Assembly: GCA_002372875.1 (NCBI GenBank) | Contig: DFJD01000079.1 | Location: 1-11,799, forward strand | DNA: 11,799 nucleotides | Direction of reading: 5' to 3' | From: Clostridiales bacterium UBA3680 | GTDB taxonomy: Bacteria; Bacillota; Clostridia; Lachnospirales; CAG-274 | Shown here: piece by piece, positions 6,341 through 11,799 of the stretch | Position numbering within the stretch: the first letter of the stretch is position 1 | Layout: each line of letters begins with the position of its first letter | The notes under the pieces: model-generated | Databases searched by the model: none | The model's input: only the letters and a program-made list of their open reading frames with translations | What the model was told of the DNA's origin: nothing | Translations under genes and position numbers: made by a program

Positions 6341-7636
6341 TTAACGTCCGTGTAAAACTTCCGTAGGTCTTAGCCCGAGGAGCATTTTTACCGCAGGAAG
6401 AGAGCCCACAAGGGTGACCGTGACCACGAGCACGGCAACAATGGGAATGACCATAGGTTTAATATCTATAGCCGAGTTAAAAACGGTATGACCTATTATC
6501 TGCGCAAAGCCCAGACCTACAAAGTAACCTATTATTCCTCCGAATATTGAGGTAATAATTATTTCGGTAAGTATAAGACCCGAAATAGGACCGTCATTTG
6601 CACCTATTGCCTTTAAAAGACCTATTTCCTTGCTCCTTTCCATAACAGAGGCGGTAACAAGGTTTGATATACCGAGGGCTGAACCTATAAGGCTCAATAT
6701 CGTTATAAGCAGCATCAAAAGCTGTGTTTTTTCGAGGATGGAACCCTCCGATTCGGTAACCTGTCTTACCTGCGAGGCAACACTGTTTGTTATTACCTCC
6801 TGTATCTGATAGCAGATAGAGCTTGAATAAGCCGTACAATACCATGTTTCGTAATCGCTTTTTGAAAGGGAGGAAGGGCCTTTTTGCGCTGCCTTTTTTG
6901 CCAGTTCGTTATCGGGTGTGGTAAGAGCCGACACATCAATAGAGCTGACAAGACCTTTCTTATCCGAAAGCATCTGTGCAAGGGCAAGAGGAACGTATAT
7001 AACCGAGTCCTCTTCTCCGTCGGAGGAGAAAACCGCCTTTATATTTACATTTTCCGCCTTTTTGCCGCAGCTTAGCTTTAATGTGTCGCCGGGCTTTAAA
7101 CCGTATTTACGGGCAATGTCGGCACCTACCATAGCCTCTTTTACATTGGGGTCTTTGTTGTCATCTATCCATGTTCCGTCAATTTCCCACCATGAGCGAA
7201 GGCTTACCATACCCGCATCAAGCTCCTCCCCCGTGGGAAGACTGAGATGGTGGGTAAACCAGGTACCGGTAACTTTGATATTCTCCTTTTCGGAGTTAAG
7301 GGTGCATTGTGTATCAAGAAAGGGAGCAAAATCAACTATATTGAATGCCCAAAATATCGTTTTTATGTTTCCGAGTTCGTTTTCCGCCAAATATTGCGAC
7401 TGTGCGTTTTCCTCACCTTCAACATCATACATTTGACTGATTACCGCACGACCCTGGGGAACGACCCTTATGTTTGCGCCGTATGCCTTAAGCTCCTGAT
7501 TGACCTTGTCTCCCACATCGAGCATTACGTTGAGCATGGCTGTAGCAAGAGATGCTCCGAGGGCTATTGTGAAGGCGATCATAAGCATTTTGCCCCTTTG
7601 TCTGAAAAGGGCTCCCTTTACCATTCTAAAGAACAT
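6341..7636 (-). CDS. MacB/FtsX-family ABC permease, first of operon
   Basis: A 431-residue membrane protein. Membrane helix about 14-37, large outer domain about 45-300, helices at about 305-328, 353-375 and 396-417. The signature MERSKEIGLLKAIGA (332-346) follows the second helix. The outer domain holds four cysteines (111, 190, 267, 275), two of them in a WYCTAYSSSIC segment just before the helix. It corresponds to Cj1661 of the P19 locus. The gene starts nine bases after the DUF2318 gene with GAGGTG before the ATG. With the next permease and the ATPase it should form one ABC complex. Confidence 0.92.
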   Translation of the reverse strand: MFFRMVKGALFRQRGKMLMIAFTIALGASLATAMLNVMLDVGDKVNQELKAYGANIRVVPQGRAVISQMYDVEGEENAQSQYLAENELGNIKTIFWAFNIVDFAPFLDTQCTLNSEKENIKVTGTWFTHHLSLPTGEELDAGMVSLRSWWEIDGTWIDDNKDPNVKEAMVGADIARKYGLKPGDTLKLSCGKKAENVNIKAVFSSDGEEDSVIYVPLALAQMLSDKKGLVSSIDVSALTTPDNELAKKAAQKGPSSLSKSDYETWYCTAYSSSICYQIQEVITNSVASQVRQVTESEGSILEKTQLLMLLITILSLIGSALGISNLVTASVMERSKEIGLLKAIGANDGPISGLILTEIIITSIFGGIIGYFVGLGFAQIIGHTVFNSAIDIKPMVIPIVAVLVVTVTLVGSLPAVKMLLGLRPTEVLHGR

Positions 7637-7645
7637 CTTCTCACC

Positions 7646-8899
7646 TCATTTAAATCTGTTTTTATGCATTTCAAGAGCTTCGGGTGCTATCTGTATATAG
7701 CCCGAGCTTACTTTGTATTCAAAAGGTATCGGGTTGCAGCCGCCTTTAAAGCCTATGGTGCTTGTGTTCATGACAACATCGCAAAGCTTGCATATTACCT
7801 GTTCGCCTCTTTGATAGTAGCCTGTTTCACCGCATATTTCGCAGGCATCAAGACCTATACCGTAGCTTGAGCCTCCGGGCTTTTTGATAACGATAAATCG
7901 TATGCCTATCCCGTCTTTTGTTGTGTAAGTAAAACGGTGGAGATCTCCGTCTTCGACCTGAGAGAGGGGAACAAGTATGGTGTTGTCCCTGAATTCAAAT
8001 TCTTCGCTTGGGCTTATTTCCACCGGCTTGTTTACGTATGCCTTTACTGCCGTAAAATTAAGCAGGGTAAGAATGAAGCAGACCGTTACCGTTGCGGCGT
8101 TTATCCTTCTTTTTCTCCATTTTGCCTTGATTTTTCTGTGCTGAGCGGGATTGTCGTATTTTTCTTTTTGCCTTACGCTCATTATCCATACCGTAACGGG
8201 AATGATGAAGGCTGCAGCGCACATCAACAATGTTATGGGGTCGGAATTGTTTTTTACCCAAGCCATAGCCTTAAAAAGACCGTTTGAAAGCTTTATAACT
8301 CTTTTTGCACTTAAATAGCTAAGTCCCATCATTATTTGATTTACGGCATTTATGACCGTGACAGAGGCTGTTATTGAAAAAAGAGCACCACCGCTTATCG
8401 TGACGGCAACTTTGTAAAGTGTAAAGGCTGTAACCGCCACAAGAAGTATTGCGGCAATATATCCTATAAGCTTAAACAAAAATTCCGTGCTTACGATACT
8501 TTGCCCTGCAAGCATAAAATGCCTCGGGGCAAACAGAACATCGGGCATGGTGTAAAAAATATATGTAATTACCAGCAGCGAAAAAGATATTCTTAAAAAG
8601 AGCTCGCTTACTTTCGGTATTTTTTTCTTTATTACGGGAAGGGCAAAAACAATAAATACAACAAGGGCAGGAACCGAAACGAAAAATATTCTCAAATTCC
8701 AAAGTCCCGTATTGACCTTGTCGGTAAAATCTTTGAAATATCCCATTATGAAAGAGAGTAAAAGACCCGTTGCACAGGATATAGCAAACTGCTTCCCGAT
8801 GTGTTTTTTTACGGAGACAGACATAAATGCATATAACAAGGCAAGTAAAAGCCCCATGGGCATAAAAGTCTGAGTGATCTCCGAAAAGTATTTTGCCAT
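7646..8899 (-). CDS. DUF2318 multi-helix membrane protein with cysteine pairs
   Basis: A 417-residue membrane protein. About eight membrane helices are visible (near 12-28, 38-54, 70-90, 102-118, 142-162, 172-193, 222-240 and 266-284), with a basic loop at 243-266. A C-terminal outer domain follows. It carries C353-x2-C356, C370-x2-C373 and C388, the DUF2318 pattern thought to hold metal or a cluster. Cj1660 of the Campylobacter P19 locus belongs to this family and is encoded at the same position between P19 and the permeases. AAGGAG sits before the ATG. A role in moving electrons or iron at the membrane surface is plausible but unproven. Confidence 0.9.
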   Translation of the reverse strand: MAKYFSEITQTFMPMGLLLALLYAFMSVSVKKHIGKQFAISCATGLLLSFIMGYFKDFTDKVNTGLWNLRIFFVSVPALVVFIVFALPVIKKKIPKVSELFLRISFSLLVITYIFYTMPDVLFAPRHFMLAGQSIVSTEFLFKLIGYIAAILLVAVTAFTLYKVAVTISGGALFSITASVTVINAVNQIMMGLSYLSAKRVIKLSNGLFKAMAWVKNNSDPITLLMCAAAFIIPVTVWIMSVRQKEKYDNPAQHRKIKAKWRKRRINAATVTVCFILTLLNFTAVKAYVNKPVEISPSEEFEFRDNTILVPLSQVEDGDLHRFTYTTKDGIGIRFIVIKKPGGSSYGIGLDACEICGETGYYQRGEQVICKLCDVVMNTSTIGFKGGCNPIPFEYKVSSGYIQIAPEALEMHKNRFK

Positions 8900-8979
8900 A
8901 TTAAAGTCTCCTTATTTGAAGTGGATACCACCGAAAATCATATCGAAGGTACCCATAGGTAACTGTTCTTCTATACCAA

Positions 8980-9007
8980 TATACGCACTCTAAAAAGAGT
9001 GCGTATA
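8980..9007. repeat. Perfect 12-bp hairpin between P19 and DUF2318 genes
   Basis: tatacgcactct (8980-8991), loop aaaa, agagtgcgtata (8996-9007). It lies in the 164-base gap after the P19 gene. No U-tract follows on the minus strand, so it looks like a stability or processing structure in the operon mRNA rather than a full terminator. Confidence 0.75.
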
Positions 9008-9009
9008 CC

Positions 9010-9044
9010 AAAATAAAAAAGAGAAGTTTTGCCGGCAAAGCCGG
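9010..9044 (-). terminator. Weak terminator-like hairpin after the P19 gene
   Basis: Soon after the P19 stop the minus strand reads ccggc, loop ttt, gccgg (9032-9044). A pyrimidine-rich stretch containing six consecutive T follows within about 15 bases. The stem has only five pairs, so at most partial termination is expected. This would leave P19 better expressed than the membrane genes that follow. Confidence 0.3.
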
Positions 9045-9063
9045 TATCATGATAAAGATTTTA

Positions 9064-9774
9064 TTACTGCTGAACAGGTCCTTCGTAGTTCCAGTTTGCA
9101 AACTCAACCGTAACGGGCTCTTTCCAGAATTCCTGAACCTCGGGGCCTGTCTCCTCGCCCATGTGGATAAGGAAACCATTCTCCTCGGGGCTGTGGATAG
9201 TGAACTTACATGTATATGTACCTGCATCGGGAAGCTTGATGTTAGCACCGTAGTGAGGACCGTCGGAAGCATTCATTTCCATGAATGTACCGGAAGCCTT
9301 TTCCGCACCGGATTCATCTACTACGGAGTAGTCAACCGTTAAATAGGGGATCCAGTCGCCCACACCGTAACCGAGCTTGTCGGAACCTTCGCCGCCGGAG
9401 ATGTCGGCCTCGATATGGATATCGTTGTCGGCAGCACCGGGAGCGGCACCTGCAGGATAGTAATCAACAGGCTGGAAGTAAACACCTGCAACGTTGAGCT
9501 TAACGCCGGGCATAACCTCTACCTCTGTCTCGTTTTGATCGGAAATGGGGTATTCGGTGAAACCTGCTGCCTCACCGGGAGCTGCTGCTGCAGGAGCAGC
9601 TGCTGCCTGAGCTGTGGTTTCTTCCGCAGCGGGCTGAGCTGCAGAATCTGCTGTCTGTGCAGCTGCGTTAGAGCTGTTGTCTGTTGAAGATGAGCTGTTT
9701 GTTGAAGAACAAGCTGACATAGCCGCAACCATTGCAGCTACTGTTGTCATTGCAAGTACTTTCTTGAATTTCAT
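9064..9774 (-). CDS. P19/Tp34-family iron-binding lipoprotein
   Basis: A 236-residue exported metal-binding protein. Residues 1-21 are a lipoprotein signal ending in MSAC, with Cys22 lipidated. Residues 23-70 are a Ser-, then Ala-rich spacer. The P19 domain fills 71-236. Expected metal ligands are visible: His120 (in DIHIEAD), Met167 and His174 (M-x6-H), and His204 (in FLIHMGEETG), matching the His/Met/His/His set of Campylobacter P19, which binds copper and iron. In Gram-negative bacteria the protein is free in the periplasm; the lipid anchor and flexible spacer replace this here. AGGAGG precedes the ATG by seven to eight bases. It follows the FTR1 gene, its known partner, and should hand iron to that permease. 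E. coli FetP is a relative. Confidence 0.93.
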   Translation of the reverse strand: MKFKKVLAMTTVAAMVAAMSACSSTNSSSSTDNSSNAAAQTADSAAQPAAEETTAQAAAAPAAAAPGEAAGFTEYPISDQNETEVEVMPGVKLNVAGVYFQPVDYYPAGAAPGAADNDIHIEADISGGEGSDKLGYGVGDWIPYLTVDYSVVDESGAEKASGTFMEMNASDGPHYGANIKLPDAGTYTCKFTIHSPEENGFLIHMGEETGPEVQEFWKEPVTVEFANWNYEGPVQQ

Positions 9775-9803
9775 TTTTTATCCTCCTTATTTTATAGAGC
9801 TTT

Positions 9804-9889
9804 AAGGAAGCACCGATTAATTAATCATTCGCATATTTGGGTAATATTATCGCAAATATGTTTCAAGCGAATTGATCGGTGTTTTCCTT
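9804..9889. repeat. Hairpin repeat between FTR1 and P19 genes
   Basis: Outer arms aaggaagcaccgat (9804-9817) and atcggtgttttcctt (9875-9889) pair with one bulge or mismatch. Inside, catatttg (9832-9839) pairs with caaatatg (9853-9860). Bases 9842-9889 match 1580-1626 at the other end of the gene cluster. The whole 86-base unit looks like a small non-autonomous mobile repeat, and as RNA it would fold within the iron operon message. Confidence 0.7.
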
Positions 9890-9926
9890 GCTCTTAAATA
9901 GCAATGTTGTTTTGCTGCCGGGGAGA

Positions 9927-11354
9927 TTATTTTTCCTTGGCGAGCTTTTTGTTCTTTTTTACCTGTATAACAAAGGTTATTATCGTTATGACAAGAAGTA
10001 TTAGCTGTGGTATAAGGGTTTCAAGGCAAGGATATATTCCCAGTGCCTCAAGCACCTGATTTGAAGGTATGAAGGGTACTTCGTGATAGGAACGAATAAC
10101 GTCTCCTTCCATAAGTTCTTTGATACCCGCACCCAAAAACGAGATACTCATTATAAACATTAAAATACTCGTTCCCAGAAAGAAGGGCTTAAGAGGAAGT
10201 TTAACGGACATATACCTTATAAGCACATAAACCACCACAAGACAAACACAGCCTAAGGCAAAGCCGCCCCATATAGGTGCCGTGCTTTTTGCTCCCGCAA
10301 GAAGGGGCTGATAGAAAAGTATAACTTCCGCACCCTCTCTGTAAACGGCAAGAAAAGCAGTAAAACCGAGAGCAAACATACTTCCTTTTCCTACGGAAGA
10401 TTTTACTTTACCCTCTATATATCTTGACCAGGCTTCGGATTCTGCTTTTGATACCATCCAGTTGGATACATAGAACAAAATGACAACGGCAATAAGTGCT
10501 GTCACACCTTCTATTATCTCCTGATTTGCTCCGTTTGCGATCTTAAGCAGATTTAACAGCCATGCCGAAACAAAGCTTGCTATTATTGCAAATATCGCGC
10601 CCAAGTACACGGACATAAGCTTGTCTTTGTTGCCCGATTTTACCAAATAGGCTATTATCGCGCCTACGATGAGAATCGCTTCAAAGCCCTCTCTTAAAAG
10701 AATACCGAAGCAAGCGAAAAATGTTGCCACATCTGCCGAAGAGCTTCCTTGGGAAGAGGTCTCTCCGTTTGAAATGTTGCCTGCGTTCTGTTCAAGGACA
10801 CTTCTGAGTTCCTTTACACGCGACTGTATCTCATCAGTGTTTTTTCCCTCCGAAACAGCTTGTTCCAGTTCCTTAAGGCTATCTTCTATTTCAGCAGATA
10901 GATTACTTTCGGATGAGTTTCCGCTAACTCCGTCAAGCTTGTCGGCGTCCTCTTTGAGCATTGAATAAAGAGTGTCAAGCTCGGCTTTGACATCGTCGGC
11001 ACTCTTTGAGTCTCTTATGGCGGACTTGCATTTTGTAAACTGCAGTTCCACAGCTGAGGCTCTGCTTCCGGAAATATACGCCATAACCGTTCTTTCAAAG
11101 CCTACGGTTTCGTAGAAGCCGTAATAGGCTTTGTTTACGTCGGCTGTGGCATTTGCCGGATCACCTGCGCGATAATCAACATCGGCTTGATCTATCCACT
11201 GCTTCATATCTTCGGCAACCTGATTCCAGTTATTGTAATGATCTCTGGCAACGGCAAGCTCGTCTCTTGAAAGAGCAAAGGCATTCAAAGGCAGACTGAA
11301 AACAAGCATGAACACAGAGAAAAGCAAAAGCAATCTCACATGCGATCTATTCAT
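9927..11354 (-). CDS. FTR1-family iron permease with N-terminal outer domain
   Basis: A 475-residue protein. The signal peptide spans about residues 1-28 and ends AFA. A helical, coiled-coil-prone outer domain follows (about 29-205), with a serine-rich linker near 198-206. The FTR1 membrane domain starts near 208 and holds the two diagnostic REXXE iron motifs, REGFE (221-225) and REGAE (339-343), in the first and fourth helices. About seven helices follow up to 466, with a lysine-rich tail. The start at 11354 is chosen because GGAGG ends five bases before it; the ATG at 11366 overlaps that site. The family moves ferric iron across the cytoplasmic membrane, and here P19 replaces the copper oxidase partner of yeast Ftr1. 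It is the first gene after the promoter at 11459-11487 and is E. coli FetM-like in association. Confidence 0.95.
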   Translation of the reverse strand: MNRSHVRLLLLFSVFMLVFSLPLNAFALSRDELAVARDHYNNWNQVAEDMKQWIDQADVDYRAGDPANATADVNKAYYGFYETVGFERTVMAYISGSRASAVELQFTKCKSAIRDSKSADDVKAELDTLYSMLKEDADKLDGVSGNSSESNLSAEIEDSLKELEQAVSEGKNTDEIQSRVKELRSVLEQNAGNISNGETSSQGSSSADVATFFACFGILLREGFEAILIVGAIIAYLVKSGNKDKLMSVYLGAIFAIIASFVSAWLLNLLKIANGANQEIIEGVTALIAVVILFYVSNWMVSKAESEAWSRYIEGKVKSSVGKGSMFALGFTAFLAVYREGAEVILFYQPLLAGAKSTAPIWGGFALGCVCLVVVYVLIRYMSVKLPLKPFFLGTSILMFIMSISFLGAGIKELMEGDVIRSYHEVPFIPSNQVLEALGIYPCLETLIPQLILLVITIITFVIQVKKNKKLAKEK

Positions 11355-11420
11355 AATTGCCTCCATTGTATTTGGAAATGGATGTTTCCGTGGTTTTATA
11401 AGTATAGGTAAGAAACAAAT

Positions 11421-11445
11421 AACATATATGTTAGTGAAGTCTAAC
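11421..11445. promoter_or_regulatory. Palindrome and small hairpin in the FTR1 leader
   Basis: aacatatatgtt (11421-11432) is a perfect 12-base palindrome about 20-30 bases into the transcript. It overlaps a hairpin gttag (11430-11434), loop tgaagt, ctaac (11441-11445). Either could be a regulator site or leader structure. It does not match the Fur consensus as I know it, so the regulator is unknown. Confidence 0.4.
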
Positions 11446-11458
11446 CATCACCGGGGAT

Positions 11459-11487
11459 ATTATAGCACAGTTGTTTTTGTAATGCAA
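11459..11487 (-). promoter_or_regulatory. Promoter of the iron-uptake operon
   Basis: On the minus strand, TTGCAT (11482-11487) and TATAAT (11459-11464) are separated by 17 bases, preceded by an A/T-rich stretch (11488-11508) that would act as an UP-like element. Transcription should start near 11452, leaving a leader of roughly 97 bases before the FTR1 ATG. The 11-mer gatgtttccgt occurs on both sides of the promoter (11381-11391 and 11527-11537). Confidence 0.85.
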
Positions 11488-11627
11488 TAATAAAATTTAA
11501 AAATTTTTAACCACTGATTATTAATCGATGTTTCCGTCAATGATATTCGTATTCCGCAGAAATAAATTTCTGCTAAATACTCATAACAAACGGAATTGCA
11601 AGCAATTCCAAATTCAGTGGGAGCTTG

Positions 11628-11753
11628 GACATTGCACCACAAAGATAGATGTGGACCGGCTTTGCCGGGCTTTTGCGCAGCAAAAGTGCTGACATTGCAC
11701 CGCAAAGATTGATGCGGACGGGCGCAGCCCGGCTTTTGCGCAGCAAAAGTGCT
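11628..11753. repeat. Two tandem 63-bp units with covarying hairpins
   Basis: Copies 11628-11690 and 11691-11753 each hold three hairpins. The first stem is ccac/gtgg in copy one and ccgc/gcgg in copy two. The second is ccggc/gccgg versus cgggc/gcccg with loops ttt and gca. The third, cttttgc/gcaaaag with loop gca, is identical. Of eight differences between the copies, four make two compensated base pairs and four lie in loops. Confidence 0.85.
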
Positions 11754-11777
11754 GACCCACTGAATTTTAAGTAAGCA

Positions 11778-11798
11778 CCCCCGCTTTAGAAGCGGGGG
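11778..11798. repeat. 9-bp hairpin with 3-base loop at the right end
   Basis: cccccgctt (11778-11786), loop tag, aagcggggg (11790-11798). It has the same design as the hairpin at 3589-3609. It probably marks the outer end of the structured element, but the window stops one base later. Confidence 0.75.
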
Positions 11799-11799
11799 A

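Larger units (their letters stand above)
11536..11799 (-). repeat. Structured dispersed element upstream of the iron operon
   Basis: This non-coding stretch is a chain of inverted repeats: gcagaaat/atttctgc (11556-11573), ggaattgc/gcaattcc (11592-11609), a 12-bp outer stem (11610-11621 with 11756-11767) that encloses two 63-bp tandem units, and a final 9-bp hairpin (11778-11798). Its inner end (11536-11557) recurs exactly, inverted, at positions 1-22, where it likewise abuts a gene pointing away from it. The two copies therefore have the same orientation relative to the gene that follows. An open frame at 11460-11705 on the minus strand merely reads through the element and is not called. Confidence 0.75.

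Noticed and set aside
7247..7870. Long plus-strand open frame of 207 residues opposite the first permease
   Set aside because: It is antisense to two well-supported membrane protein genes and has no start signal. Its composition is what a reversed membrane gene gives.
11366..11452. Metal riboswitch in the FTR1 leader
   Set aside because: The leader is only about 97 bases, with one small hairpin, and shows none of the motifs of the NiCo or Mn2+ (yybP) riboswitch classes that I know.
11366..11540. Fur box in front of the FTR1 operon
   Set aside because: I looked for a GATAATGATWATCATTATC-like palindrome around both promoters and found none. The aacatatatgtt palindrome is too short and too different to be called Fur-controlled.
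11460..11705. Minus-strand open frame of 81 residues at the right end
   Set aside because: It lies almost wholly in the structured repeat element and over the FTR1 promoter, and has no start signal.
11628..11753. Possible CRISPR array
   Set aside because: The two 63-base units are directly adjacent with no spacers, are internally structured, and no cas gene is present.

Overview
The window looks like chromosomal DNA of a low-to-mid-GC Firmicute, most likely a gut-type member of Clostridia. This rests on the strong GGAGG-type ribosome binding sites, the TTGCAT-17-TATAAT promoters, lipobox-anchored exported proteins in place of periplasmic ones, and many short hairpin repeats between genes. 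The genus cannot be named from sequence alone.

Layout. Positions 1-968 hold an AT-rich plus-strand gene for a predicted surface lipoprotein of the DUF5050 type. Its 5' end coincides with a dispersed repeat and runs off the window. Positions 969-1613 are non-coding and packed with GC-rich hairpin repeats. All remaining genes (1614-11354) are on the minus strand and form two adjacent transcription units. Read in the direction of transcription, the first has a clear promoter at 11459-11487. It encodes an FTR1-type iron permease, a lipid-anchored P19-type metal-binding protein, a DUF2318 membrane protein with cysteine pairs, two MacB/FtsX-type ABC permeases, an ABC ATPase, a lipoprotein with a covalent-FMN domain, and a small membrane-anchored protein of unknown function. 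The second unit has its own promoter (3537-3565) and encodes a third MacB/FtsX-type permease and a second ATPase. Positions 11536-11799 hold a structured repeat element whose end recurs, inverted, at positions 1-22.

How the genes fit together. The order FTR1, P19, DUF2318, permease, permease, ATPase is that of the P19 iron-uptake locus known from Campylobacter (cj1658-cj1663) and related to FetMP of Escherichia coli. In Campylobacter two thioredoxin-like genes follow. Here that position is taken by an FMN-binding lipoprotein and an unrecognised exported protein, followed by an extra permease/ATPase pair whose permease has an exposed Cys-Cys. The likely picture is a ferric/ferrous uptake machine at the outer face of a Gram-positive membrane, in which redox chemistry is supplied by a flavoprotein and cysteine proteins. 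The composition is read from sequence; the electron-transfer role is inference.

The repeats are the second theme. Two imperfect 63-bp tandem copies at 11628-11753 differ only in hairpin loops or by compensating changes in stems. Several other repeat families occur in more than one gap, and one supplies the last codons and stop of the distal ATPase gene.
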